Part shown: positions 11,801-23,548 of the stretch, in pieces
How positions within the stretch are numbered: position 1 is the stretch's first letter
Layout: every line of letters begins with the position of its first letter
From: Cavenderia fasciculata
Taxonomy: Eukaryota; Evosea; Eumycetozoa; Acytosteliales; Cavenderiaceae
Reading direction: 5' to 3'
Length of the DNA: 64,000 nt
NCBI RefSeq assembly: GCF_000203815.1
Contig: NW_004457695.1
Coordinates: forward strand, 682,001-746,000
Notes under the pieces: model-generated
The model's input: the letters and a program-made list of their open reading frames with translations, nothing else
Told to the model about the DNA's origin: nothing
Database searches by the model: none
Translations under genes and position numbers: made by a program

Positions 11801-14800
11801 GAGGATAGTGTGTTGGTCTTTGTCTAGAGTGGATTGATCCAACAGTCTTGTCAATTCACCATTTGATTTGACAGCATCTTCTTTGAGTCTTGTCAATTCA
11901 TCGTTTGATTTGACTGCATCCTCTTTGAGTCTTGTATTTTCATCTTTTATCAAATTAATTTCATCCAATTGACCTCCGAGTTGTAAGTCTTTGTTGGCAC
12001 AAGACTGGCATGATTGATTGGTCAATCGATCCAATTCAATTTTCAAATGTCTGATTTCCAGTGAACTACTATCCAACTGTGCAGTCTTGTCTATACAAGA
12101 TTGGCAAGACTGTCCTTTGAGACGATCCATCTCTTCGATAAACCCACGTTCCTTTTCATCCAAGTTGACAATCAACCGAGATATCTCTAATTGTTTGTCA
12201 TTGCAAATGACACATTCTTGAATTTGAATCTCATCAATTTCCAATCTATGCTTATTCATCAATTCCTTGATACTACTTTGATGATCTGATTTGGTATCTT
12301 GTAATTGTTGGAGTGCTAGTTTTCTTTCCTCCTCACATGTCTGTAACGACAATTTCAACTCTTCCAATTCTTTGGCATGACTTGTTGCAAATTGATCCAT
12401 TTTCGATACCAATGATTGATAGTCAATGTCTCTAGCCGACAATAATCCATGTAATCGACTAGTCTCTCCTTTTTCCCTATCGTGTTGACCAATCAACTCT
12501 TCTAATTCCTTTTTGACTTTTAGAGAATACTCTTTTTCAATTTGTAATTCGTCCTCTAATTTTTTAGCTGCCTCCAAATTCAATGTTAAATTGTGTATGC
12601 TAAACTCTTTTTCTTTTAGTCTTGATTCTAATATCTCCATATTCTTATTATTTTCCAATTCCAATTTTCTATATTCACTTAATAATGTTGTATATCTATC
12701 TTGTACTTCTTTTATCATATTCATCTAAAATAAATAATATATATTAGTTTTTTCTTCATTTCTTTTTCTTTGTTTACTTGTCTTACAATTTGAGGATTTT
12801 TCTCTGGTTCAGAATATTGATCTTGTAATTGTTGAATTGAATTTTTTAAAAGGTCAACATTCTCCTCTGATTGTAATAATTTGGTCTCTAGATCTTGTAT
12901 TCTATTCAGTCCATCCAATTCCAATTTTGCATTGATTTTGTTGTTTGTTGCCAACTTTTCATTCAACTCTACAATATCCTCTTGCAGCTCTGATATGGAC
13001 AATATATTCCTGTTAAATCTTTCACTTATATCCTTGTTTTTATTACTTGAATATAATGCAATCAACTAAATTAAAATAATTTTTTAAGATTAATAAATGA
13101 AACAAATCAACTAAACATATATATATATTAGAATTTCATACCAATAAAATAGAACTACGTTTTAAATTTTGACTTGAAATATCATTTTCAAGATCTTCTT
13201 GTTCTTTTAATTGTGATGTCATTGAATCATCACTATCACTACTATCACTATGAATATGATCTAATAAATCATCTTCTCCATCCTCAAGATGAATATCATC
13301 TTTGTTGTAAATGGTGTATCTTCGACCTGATGATTCTCTAGCTTGTATTCTATCCTTTTCCTCTTGATCTATAGTTTTTAATAATTCCATTAATTGTGTT
13401 ACAATTGGTAATGATGATTCTCTACAATTAAATAAAAGAATTTTAATATTAATATTTGTTACACTCTCAATCTATTTTTTGTTCTTCTTTCATACTCTAA
13501 ACTTAATTGATCAATAATCTCTTTTGATTTGTTTAGGATTGCCAATTCTTGGTCTCTGTCAAATTGATCGGCTGTCAGTGTGGAAGTAGTGGTGAGGATA
13601 GTACCAAGAGTCTCTTCAAAATGATCTTTAATTAAATTAAACTCTTCAATGATTGACCTTCGAGTTGCCATATCCTTTGCAATCGATACCAATGAATTAT
13701 TTTTCGTTAAAATGTGATGATATTTCTCTTTTAATAATTCCATATCTTTAATTCTCTCCATACTATTCTCATACTCGTTTGATAGTATTTCCAATTTATT
13801 TACAGTTGTTTCTAGACATGGAATAGAATAGAATATTAATATAAAATATTAATATATGTATTTATATTTATAATTACCATGTTCACATTTTAATCTAATA
13901 AAAGATTTCTCTTTTTGAATATCTTTTGATTTTAATTCTTCGATTTCATGATTGAGTAGATCTAGGTCACCTTGGTCTATTTGACCACTACCATGTTTCT
14001 TTTTAGATTTTGATGATTGTGTTTTTAATTTACCAAGCATCGATAATGAATCTGCCACCTTTTCTTCCAACATATCATTTAATAATGTTGCTTCTTTTAA
14101 ATTTACATTTAATGTATCGTTTTGCTTAAACAAAATTTTAAATAAAGGATTAAGAGGATTAATAACCAATTATATATAATATAGAGTTATGGATTATAAC
14201 ATACAGATTTTAAGAAATCCATATGAGATAATTGTTCAGAAAAAGATCTTTCTAAATCTGATAGTTGATAAACTTGAGTTTCAAGATCACTATTCTTTTC
14301 AAGTAACATTTTACCAATCTCTGCAGCCAATTGAACATCCTTTTCCTTTTCTTCTAGTAGTCTTGACACCTCTTCTAATTGACTGTGTAGAAATGCAACA
14401 GAGCCAGGCGACCCTATAGCCATTGAATTGGAACGAGCTCTACCTTTTGAACCCGATTGGTTGGGTGATCCCATCCATCCAAGATGTTGTATCTTTTCTC
14501 TTAACTTTTCCATTTCAAATGGTGGTGTTTTAGTCAGTCTTGAAGAATATGGTGATTCTGGTGGTGAGAATAATCCACCTCCTCCACCTCTAATTGGACT
14601 TCCTATACTATCACCACTGGGTGTTCTAATGACTTGACGATGTTTACTAATACTAAATGGTGACATTGTCATTGTCGTCGAGTCTGGGTTTATCACAGAT
14701 GGTGAGAATGGGGATAGGTTGCCCGATGTAGTAGTAGCTGGTGCCGACATGGAGTGGAATGCACCTGTATTCGTCCCACTCCCACCTCCACTACTATTAT

Positions 14801-14834
14801 TACTTGGAGTGGTTGTATTACTCCCTGAACTCAT
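8892..14834 (-). CDS. Fimbrin/plastin-like CH-domain protein with long N-terminal coiled coil
   Basis: Eight exons: 14834-14205, 14124-13878, 13811-13463, 13421-13142, 13065-12787 (or to 12778), 12724-10259, 10184-9939, 9866-8892. They join in frame to about 1823 residues. Residues 1-110 are Ser/Gly/Pro-rich. About 110-1260 is coiled coil, with tandem Asn/Gln-rich heptad repeats of the type DEITRLKxENTRLxEE in the sixth exon. The C-terminal third is fimbrin-like: a weak CH1-like stretch, CH2 from WDNFVRLDPSIYIKRWFNHF (about 1455), CH3 with ENCNYCVKLGK and KFSLVGIAGKDF (about 1600-1690), and CH4 ending in NAKYVISMARRLG. Fimbrins bundle actin through two pairs of CH domains. Here the EF-hand headpiece of normal fimbrins is absent and the first CH is eroded. 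The 41-nt third intron is unusually short and its donor was chosen by frame. Likely a cortical actin-associated scaffold. Confidence 0.85.
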
Positions 14835-17056
14835 TCCTCTCTACTCTACTCTATATATATATACTAATTATATTTGATTTACCGTATGTACTGTATGTTT
14901 GATTTGGATTTAAATCCCTAGCTATATATATATAATAATTAAACCAAACCAATTTCTATTATTATTAAATATAATATTAAATATTCTGTCTTTTTTTTGT
15001 GGATTGTGGATGGTGGATTGGGTTGGTTTGGTTGGTAGGTTAGTTAATTTTGATTGATGTGTTGGGTTGGTTAATGAATGAATGATTTATAGTATGAATG
15101 TGTAAGTAAAGAGTAATATAATAATATGACAAACACACAATGTTTGTTTTGGCTGAATCCTTACACTGTGTGCGATTTAATAAAATTGAAATTAATTTCA
15201 ATTTTTTTCTCTACCACCAATATTAATGTAATAGATGTATGTATTCATTCATTTTCCCCCGCCCATACACTTTTTTCGGTCTCTTGCTCAGAGGTGAGGG
15301 GTCGGTGTGCAGGGGAGGGTTAGTGCACAACAAAAGGGAGGAAGGGTTGGGTTAGGTCGACCTTAGACCTCGGTCCTTTCCATTCATACATAGATCTTGT
15401 TTAAAGGGGTGATTTTAAAAGTGGTGGGTGGTGGTGTCTATAGACAGACAGACATACAGACGGCGGTTCAACGATAGTACATTGGTTTGAGTCTTGCTTG
15501 TCTATCTCCATTCCATTGATTATGTAATACATCATGCAGTATATATATATATATATAAATATATAAACAAAGAACCTCCATACATTGCATTATATATTTA
15601 TATATATTAGAGAGAGCGAGAGAGACCTACAATGACAATGCATCGATATCCAAATCGAGTCGTGTGATTGTAGTTGAGATAGACTCTGATGTCATGTCAA
15701 TGAGAGGTGTGAAAGAGTTATCTTTGCATTATTCTTTGATTGGTTGTGTCTAATATAGATAGAAAGACATTTGATTCAAATAATTGAAAAGGTTATCTCG
15801 AATCCAAACATAAGATGGCTTGCGACATAACATTATTTTCAAATCCTTTTTGGCAGGAAGACCTCACTTCGCACGCTCGCGAGGGCAGTGTCACAACGAG
15901 TTTGAAAAAACCAACAACACAAGATATCTCCAATCGAAAAAATATCAACATCAATGATGGATGGAATGCCGCCCGAAAACAACCATCCATCCAAATCTAC
16001 CAATAAATCGCTCAGCCACCCACCCCGATCGCGCCTTGTGTCTCATGTTCTTGATCGTGTTATGAGGCCGCCTTGTGCTTATTCTTAGAGAACGTCTTGA
16101 GCAAGCCTTGCTGCTACTTGATAACTTGACTTTGGTGATTGGTTGGTTGAGAGTAATTTTTTTGTCCTCATGTTAAAAAAATTTTCATGGTGTGGGTGTC
16201 ATCAGCAAGGTTTTTTTTTAATCATTAACACGTTCCCATTATTATTACTATTATACTATTACTATTACTATTATCATTATAATTATATATTATAAGATCT
16301 TACCAAGCAAACAATCAATCATCATTAAATAATCAACAAACAAACGAGCGAGCAATATCATATACGCCACATACAAAAAAAAAACAACAAAAACAAAAAA
16401 AAAGAGAGATTAAAACAAAAACAACTTATAAACAGCAACAGCAAAAACAAACCAACAGTTATTGTACATTATTATTATCATCATTTAGTTATTATAATCA
16501 TATTTCATTCATAAAGAATCGCGCGAAGACTATCTATCGTATTTTTCAAAAGAAAGAATCACTATCATCTATCATAATATTATCATCATTTTCAATCTAA
16601 ACAAACAAACAAACAAACAAACAAACAAATATATAATATTTATTTATTTATTTATAAAAGTATATAATCAATCTTAATCTCTTGAATAGTAGTAGTGGTA
16701 GTAGTCATCATTTTACAGAGATACAACAAGACAAGACAAGACTGTAACAACAAAAACAACCAGCAGTATAATAAGTAAAAAAAGACAACAACTAAAATAG
16801 TAATAGTAGTAGCAATATTGGCAGTAGTAGCGTAGTAGTATTAGTAGTAGTAGTTCCAAGGGAGACAAGTACATTACTTTACACGCACTCACGCACACGG
16901 ACAAACCACAAACGCACATTTCAAGACTATATAGTATATATTTTATAGCCTTCTCCTCACCCTTATCTCATCTCCCCATATACCCATCTTTTTCCTTTTT
17001 TTTCTCTTTGGACTAGTTTGTCATTTGACTACTTCTGTAGAGTTGTAGGGTTGTGA
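14835..17056. other. 2.2-kb intergenic region with simple repeats
   Basis: Divergent upstream region of the fimbrin-like and vasculin-like genes. It holds (AT)n at about 15540-15557, a less AT-rich patch at 15255-15390, another at 15850-16080 and (AAAC)n at 16599-16628. Short open frames occur on both strands but none has homology, a consistent codon bias or splice partners. The stretch after 16300 is A-rich and is probably the promoter and leader of the gene at 17057. Confidence 0.6.
16599..16628. repeat. (AAAC)n microsatellite
   Basis: About seven uninterrupted AAAC units in noncoding DNA upstream of the gene at 17057. Confidence 0.9.
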
Positions 17057-17362
17057 ATGGGAGATCACTTTAATTCATCATCATCATCGTCATCATCATC
17101 TTCATCCACTTCATCTTTGTCTTCCCTTTCCTCCTCCTCCTCGTCTACTCTGTCATCGAGTGCTACTACTGCTTCCACATCAACATTTATCCCAGAATGG
17201 TTACGTCAAAGAGATGCTCCACATCCTGGTAAGTACGGCAGACAGACAAACAAAACGACCGAGTCATGTCCCCACAAGTCTCGAGATATTTTCGATTACT
17301 GACATTCCATCATCTTTTTTTTTTCAGATAAACAACAATCAAATTCTCAACCATATGGTTTT

Positions 17363-17401
<39 letters not shown>

Positions 17402-19852
17402 ACTAATAATATAGAACAACAACAACAACAACAACATTATCATCATGATAACAATCTCAACAAGAGGGGATATAGATTTGGTTCTTCTTCTCCAAATACC
17501 ATTTCAAATGGTCTAACGACATCAACAACGACAAACTCATCTTTACACAATTCATCCTTTTCACTAACTGTTGATAATATTAATAATAATAATAATAATA
17601 ATACATCGACATCCAACAACAACAACAATAATAATAATAATATAAATTTTCCAAAGTTGAATAGATCAAAGTCTTCACCACATTTCCAAGATCTTCAACA
17701 ACCCCAACAACCTCAACAAGGCGAAACAACAAATAATAATATTAATAATAATAATTCCCAAAATGTAATAACAAATAACCAGAACAATAATAATAATAAT
17801 AATAACAATAGTAACACCACTACTCCTTCACCATCATCATCATCTTCTTCATCATCAAATTTACCAAATACTAATAATAATAATTCCAATTCCAATTCCA
17901 ATTCAATAACATCATCACAATCAAATTCATTTAATAGTGGATATAAACCACCTTATCACTCCTCGCTTGTAAATGATCGAGGAATCGTTTCATCTTCTCC
18001 AACACTTCAATCCAATCCTGCGCTACGATCGTTGATCTCATCCAACACGGTGATTGGTCAAAACAACAACTCTAGCTTTTCAAGACACAAGCCAACACTT
18101 GTCAGTTACAAGTCACAGCCCAATCTCAACAATGCAGAGCAACAACAAAAGAACCCGTCCTCCAAAGAGGGTAGCTCCAGCAGCGCCACCAATTCTCCAC
18201 TCTATTTTTCAACTTCACCCAGTTTTACACTAAACTCTAACAACCACTCACTCATATCTTGCCAATCACCTCTTATTGGATCATCCAACTCGTCCAATAA
18301 CAACAACAATTCTACCAACAACTCTAATTTTTCCGAATCATCATCCAACTCATCAAACAACTCTAACAACAACGCAGAACAATTCCCACCACTTCAATCA
18401 AAATCACCGGTATCATTCAAGTTGGGAGGAATGGGAAGATCGACCTCGCCAGTCATCAACTCTAATAATCCAGCAGGCGCCGTTTTTTCATCACAAGGCA
18501 ACAATATTAATCCTCACGCGTCACCAGTCACGCTTGCCGCACTCATCCACAATACTCCACGCGGTGGAGATGGTGCCTCCATATCATCAACTGGTGATCA
18601 TCTGTCCCTTGACCACGTAACAACCACCAAACCAACCATCTCTGAAAAGACAAAGGTTGTAGTTCCATTACCTCTCAAAACTAATAATAGTAGTAGTAGT
18701 AGTGCCATTAATAGTAGTGGTATTAGTAGTACCAGTTCTTCAAGTGGTGGAAATGTTATTATAGGTAATAATAATGTTTCCAATACCTCTGGAACTACTA
18801 CTAGTGGTACTACAGTCACAATTGTCAATCCACAGCTTATAGGCAGTGCCATTAGCAATATTACCAATGGCATGAAAAAGGCATCACTGATCAACAACCA
18901 TCAAGGTGGGACAATGCCACCCATCAACCAACAGGGTCAGGTTGTCAACCTCAAATCAACCACTTCCCGTTCCTCTGCCAACTCTAATCCCAAGTTTATT
19001 CGTGCGCTGTCCGAGTCGTCTTTGCCACCCGCTCCCAAAAAGAGTGAAGATGTCATCTCTGCATCGCGCAAACAAATGACAGACCCAACACGAAAACCAC
19101 GAAAGATTGGCAAGATACTCAAATCAAACTTTTATGAACAACTCCAAAAGAATGAAGAAATGACCAAACAACTTCAACAACAACAACAACAACAACAACA
19201 AGACAAGATTAATGTTACTTTGGATTCTTTAGAATCTGAATCACCACAGACTGTTGTTTTAATTACTCAACAAGAACAATTATCGTCGACTACAACTACA
19301 AATTTATCTACTTTTGAAAATGGTAGTAATCATTCTTCACCTTGTTCATCTACTTTATCATCTCCAACTTTACTTACTTGTACCACTACAACTACAACTA
19401 CAGCTACAGCTACATCTACATCTACAGCTACCTCTATCATCTCTATTGAAAATCTTGATGATAATAATAATACAACAAACATTGTAAATAGTCAACAACA
19501 ACAATCATTAGAACAAAAAGAACAAGAACAATCATCAACTCTACTACAACTAAATATTATTGGTTGTAGTATTGAATCATCAATATCATCATCACCAACA
19601 TCATCACCAATCAAACAATTGTCATCATCGTCATCCAAACTTGATATGATTGCCGCTGCTTGCAATGGTAATATAAATGGTGGAAAGAGTCGATCAAACT
19701 CTAGTGCCACAAGTGACGAAGGAGATGAAGAATATGAAGAAAGATTCCTCAGAAACCTTGGTTGGGTACCACCTGAAGAAGATTCAATCTCTGATACTGA
19801 AATTGAAGAAATCAGTCTTAAAATGGAAGAAATTCAAAATCAAAGATGTTAA
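17057..19852 (+). CDS. Vasculin (GPBP1)-like protein in low-complexity context
   Basis: Exon 1 17057-17228 and exon 2 17328-19852 (99-nt intron, GTAAGT donor, phase 1) give 898 residues. Most of it is Ser, Asn, Thr and Gln runs, but four islands are ordered as in vasculin: FIPEWLRQRDAP near residue 45 (human DFAPAWL), QFPPLQSKSPVSFKLG mid-protein (family FPSL), RKIGKILKSNFYEQLQKNE (family SEFLKALKRD), and EERFLRNLGWVPPEED ... TEIEEISLKMEEIQ at the C-terminus (family EHRLLKEMGW...LTEDEMREF). Vasculin is a GC-rich promoter-binding nuclear protein in animals. The assignment is by these short islands only; a mere Ser/Asn-rich protein is the alternative. Confidence 0.62.
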
Positions 19853-20176
19853 ACTAAACACATCTCAATCAAATCAATCACACACAACTAGAATAGAATA
19901 CAATAGAATAGAACAGACTTTTTTTAAAAATATTATTATCAAAAAAAATATAGAAAAGTTATTCCAAAAAAACTCTCTCCTCCTTTAAATCAATTAATAA
20001 TTAATAATAATAATAATCATGTAACAAAATATAAGAAAAGAGGAACTGAATGAATCAATAGAGGAATAATAAATTATTTTTATACATAGACATAATTATT
20101 AAATAATATTAAAAATTAAATCAAAACAAGAGAGTAGACTTGTAATTAATATTTAATTACTTATTTATTTAATTAT
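19853..20176. other. Convergent 3' intergenic gap
   Basis: AT-rich 3' flanks of two convergent genes, with A-runs that could hold polyadenylation signals. No gene is visible. Confidence 0.5.
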
Positions 20177-21634
20177 TTATGGAGTAGATGGTGAATAATC
20201 ATTATTATTATTAATATTATTTGGAGTTGAAGGAGTATAATTTGGTGATGCTGGTATATACATTGAAGGTGAATAAGGTTCTTGATCAAGATCTGGTGAA
20301 TCAGGTGAGTAACTTGGTTGTAAAGGAGAATAATAGTTTGGTGAATTATTGTTATTGTTTGATCTATCCAAAGAAAACATATATTTTTGTCTTTTATATA
20401 ATTTTAGATCATCTAAAAATTCTACATAATCATCTCTATTTAATATCTTTGGTCCAAGAATATTCTGTGGATCATCCAATATTGTAGAGACTACTTTTCT
20501 AGCTAATGCTTGCATTAACCCTACTTTTTTAATTATTAATTTAAAATAGAATCTATTTCCATTATCCTCTATATTACTATTATTTGATGATTTAAATTCA
20601 TTCTCTAAAAATTCCATCAACTCTGATATTTGTTTTAAATAAACAACTATTGATAATGATTTAATCTTAATCGGGTTATTATTATTATTATTGTTGTTGT
20701 TGTTATTATCTTTGTTGTTTAAATGATTATTAATAAATGATTTAATAAAATTAAAATGAGATGATGGGATTGGAGTTGATTTGATTGATTTATAGGATAC
20801 TCTAAGATGTTCAACTAGGTGGATTGAATCTAGGTCTTTTTCTTCTTTTTGAAAAGTTGTTTTCTCTGTTAATGAACATTCAAATGTTTCAATGGGTCGG
20901 GTGATCTTTGGTAGACTCCATAGTTTACATAGTTTAATGTGTCTGATTGTACATTTACTACTACCAAGTAGATATTGAACAACGGTGTCTTTTAGATTAC
21001 CACTACAAAAATAATCTAGTTTGGTGTTGTCTCGATCAAGGTATCCAAGTAATAGATCACAATACGGGTTCCATGAAACGGGATTTGAGCATCCAGGAGT
21101 GATCGACAGTGACTTTAAATTAAAGAGTCCCAAGACCGTAAACATTCTAGTTGGGTTTGATTGAACTGGTCCGAAATCTTTGATGGCAAGACGTTTGACC
21201 GATAGGGCAAGTCTAGATTCAACTAAATGATATAGTGCTTGCATATCATCGTAATAGATGATATCGGCTTGTTCATAGATTGGTTTGTTGAAATTTGCAA
21301 ATAACATTGATATGTTGTTTACTTGTGGGTGGCGTTCCAAGAGTCTTTCAAAACACTGGTTATTGTGTTGAGTTGGAAAGACTATTTCAACATCGGTTCG
21401 TGTCTCGTCAGTGGTTGATTCGATGATTGCTTGTTGTTTGGCTCGTGTGATGATTTGGTGAAAGAATTTAGATACCAATGGTAGAGTGGTATCTATCCAA
21501 TACCTATCACCACTAATATCTCTTTCTGATAGTTTACTACCACAACTACCCCATAATCTATCATTATGTATTATATGATTTATCAAATATCCTAAACATA
21601 TATTTGGTACATGTTGTTGTTCTTGTACATTCAT
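20177..21634 (-). CDS. F-box-like/LRR-type protein with CTD-like C-terminal tail
   Basis: A single exon of 485 residues from the ATG at 21634; the frame is open 17 codons further upstream but without ATG. The N-terminus (NICLGYLINHIIHNDRLWG ... LPLVSKFFHQIITRAKQQ) has the spacing of dictyostelid F-box-like proteins: a hydrophobic helix, then LPLVSK plus an aromatic. The body is leucine-rich (LFNLKSLSITPG, STKLDYF-type repeats). A poly-Asn run interrupts it at about residue 315. The last 60 residues contain YSPLQPSYSPDSP, EPYSPSMYIPASPNYTPSTP and DYSPSTP, close to the YSPTSPS heptad of RNA polymerase II. It is distant from the array at 43-62 kb. Possibly an SCF substrate adaptor. Confidence 0.75.
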   Translation of the reverse strand: MNVQEQQHVPNICLGYLINHIIHNDRLWGSCGSKLSERDISGDRYWIDTTLPLVSKFFHQIITRAKQQAIIESTTDETRTDVEIVFPTQHNNQCFERLLERHPQVNNISMLFANFNKPIYEQADIIYYDDMQALYHLVESRLALSVKRLAIKDFGPVQSNPTRMFTVLGLFNLKSLSITPGCSNPVSWNPYCDLLLGYLDRDNTKLDYFCSGNLKDTVVQYLLGSSKCTIRHIKLCKLWSLPKITRPIETFECSLTEKTTFQKEEKDLDSIHLVEHLRVSYKSIKSTPIPSSHFNFIKSFINNHLNNKDNNNNNNNNNNNPIKIKSLSIVVYLKQISELMEFLENEFKSSNNSNIEDNGNRFYFKLIIKKVGLMQALARKVVSTILDDPQNILGPKILNRDDYVEFLDDLKLYKRQKYMFSLDRSNNNNNSPNYYSPLQPSYSPDSPDLDQEPYSPSMYIPASPNYTPSTPNNINNNNDYSPSTP

Positions 21635-22158
21635 CTTATGTGCACAGTATAATGATAATGTTAATAATCGGCCGAATGCAGCCACATTTAACTAATTAAT
21701 GCATGTACACAAATATAAAGTAAATCGGAAATTTTTAATAATGATAATGATCAACAAACAATATCAATGATATTTATAGATTTTAAAGTAGACGAAAAAA
21801 CAGTGTCTGTCTGTCATGTAGATTCAAATCACTGGTTGGGATGACCAATCAATCCCCCCCGTTCCATTCCATTCCATTCAATTCCTCACCAACACACCGA
21901 CACACCCCTTAAATTAAATTTATTCCTATTCGGTGTTTTAAATTTCTATTGATAAAATTGTTACATTTTGATTGGCTGGTGGATTTTTTGCATTCAATTA
22001 CAATTTATTATTATTATTATTGATGCAAACATAACATTACAATTCATTCTTTCATTCATTCATAATTTTTGATATCAACTAAAGTTAATTACACGTTTTT
22101 AAAAGTAAAGTAAAGATATTATTACTTTGAAAAAAAGAAAGATATTACTTAATTAATT
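21635..22158. other. Divergent intergenic region
   Basis: Upstream DNA of two diverging genes. It has a C-rich CCATTCCATTCCATTC patch at 21860-21885 and T/A-rich tracts. No gene is visible. Confidence 0.5.
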
Positions 22159-22812
22159 ATGACAGATCAAATAATAATAGAACAAATTAAAACATTTTGT
22201 TTTAAAGTTGGAATCAATACAAGTAAAATACTAGCAATTACAATACAAGAGAATAAGTCAAATGACTTTTTATCGTTGGTTATTGATTTCCAACAGAACA
22301 AGATATTGCCACAAATACCAATAGACCTACTCTTGCAAGACAATAACAAGGAAAAGTCGTTTGGCAATTATCGGTGTTTCTACAATGACGATTTGGAATT
22401 ATCTAATGGTTTTCTATGTTGTTCTAATTTGATGGCTGTAGAACCAAAGATATCGTCGTCTGATGCGCACAAGGATCGTTGTTTTGTAGATTTTATCAAT
22501 TGTAGAGGTAATCATCCAGACCTCATTTTTGAAGTTAAAAAGGTACAAGATACAGGTGCACAATCGGTGATCACTACCACCAACCATCAAATACTCAACA
22601 ACAAATTGGTCAAAGTCGATAGTCGGTCATCGACACTTAAAATGATTACATTTAGGAATTTCAAATGTTCGTCACACAAGATTTACTATGGTATCGATGT
22701 ATACCAGTCTCAGAGGTCTGGTGCCACTTCACCACAAATTAGATTAAGTCCTTTTACAACTAGAAATGATTCTCTAATGTCTAGTTTCTTTCAAGAAAAT
22801 TATTTACTCTGA
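22159..22812 (+). CDS. Orphan protein, 217 aa
   Basis: An intronless frame with an ATG start and dictyostelid codon use. It has no signal peptide, membrane segment or repeats. Recognisable features are a mixed alpha/beta composition, two CC/C clusters (GFLCCSN, DRCFVDFINCRG) and a Ser-rich end. I do not recognise a family. It lies just upstream of the odd coiled-coil gene and protease cluster. Confidence 0.65.
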   Translation: MTDQIIIEQIKTFCFKVGINTSKILAITIQENKSNDFLSLVIDFQQNKILPQIPIDLLLQDNNKEKSFGNYRCFYNDDLELSNGFLCCSNLMAVEPKISSSDAHKDRCFVDFINCRGNHPDLIFEVKKVQDTGAQSVITTTNHQILNNKLVKVDSRSSTLKMITFRNFKCSSHKIYYGIDVYQSQRSGATSPQIRLSPFTTRNDSLMSSFFQENYLL

Positions 22813-22873
22813 TCTAAAAATGTCTAATAATAATAAATAATGCTCAGAGCTTTACAAATAATAGTGTAATTTC

Positions 22874-22909
22874 CTTTTGTGTTTGTTTCATAGCTATAGA
22901 ACACAAAAG
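22874..22909. other. Small hairpin downstream of the orphan gene
   Basis: Perfect 10-bp arms CTTTTGTGTT and AACACAAAAG with a 16-nt loop, 60 bp past the stop codon. It may be a 3' UTR structure; there is no further evidence. Confidence 0.5.
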
Positions 22910-23075
22910 CTATAGATAATGTTATTGTTTAACAAATTATATAAGAAACTTTGAAAATGATCTTTTTTAATGCTCGGCTCTGTTCCAAACTTAAAAATAT
23001 GAGTTGAGGCAACTACTAGAACCTCTTTGTTAATTTTTTTTTACACAAAGTCACATCTCAATTATTTTAGTTGAC

Positions 23076-23471
23076 ATGGCAGCAGCGGAAACCACAACAG
23101 AAAACACAGCCCAGCCTCCTAAGGGGCTGAGAGCGTGGCTCGGGGATTTATTTACAAGTAAAGCAGTCAGAGAAGAGTTGGATGATCTAAAAAAGAGAGT
23201 TGGAAAAAATGAAGAAGCCATTGCAACCAACTCAGAGACTATGATGTCGTTGGTACGATCGGTATCCGATCTGGCAGGTCATAGTGATACGCTGTTGACC
23301 CAAACACTGCAACTTCAACAAAAAGTCGGCGAATTTAGTGCTCGTATGGCTGCTTTGGAACTCGTTACTGGTCTAGTCAACGCTCAACAACCTCCTCCAG
23401 AGGGACAACACGACATCGAAATTGATTTCGAGCATATCCCCTCACCAACAAATAGTATTTTAAGAGAATAA
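23076..23471 (+). CDS. Coiled-coil protein, 131 aa, unusual composition
   Basis: An ATG-started single exon. Residues about 30-100 form a continuous amphipathic helix (VREELDDLKKRVGKNEEAIA ... SDTLLTQTLQLQQKVGEF) suited to a trimeric or dimeric coiled coil. The N-terminus is Ala/Thr-rich followed by RAWLGDLF. Codons such as CTG, GGG, GCG, CAG and CGT are much more frequent than in neighbouring genes, and Asn/Gln runs are missing. This may mean recent acquisition or an unusual origin. No family is recognised. Confidence 0.6.
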   Translation: MAAAETTTENTAQPPKGLRAWLGDLFTSKAVREELDDLKKRVGKNEEAIATNSETMMSLVRSVSDLAGHSDTLLTQTLQLQQKVGEFSARMAALELVTGLVNAQQPPPEGQHDIEIDFEHIPSPTNSILRE

Positions 23472-23548
23472 AAAAAAATTAAAGTATAAAAATTGCTCTA
23501 ATTATAAGTGCGCAAACCACCGTGATCATTCATCACAAAATAGTATCA

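Noticed and set aside
15815-16006. Overlapping plus and minus frames (63-65 codons) in the 14.8-17 kb gap
   Set aside because: Both strands are open by chance in a less AT-rich patch; neither has recognisable protein features.
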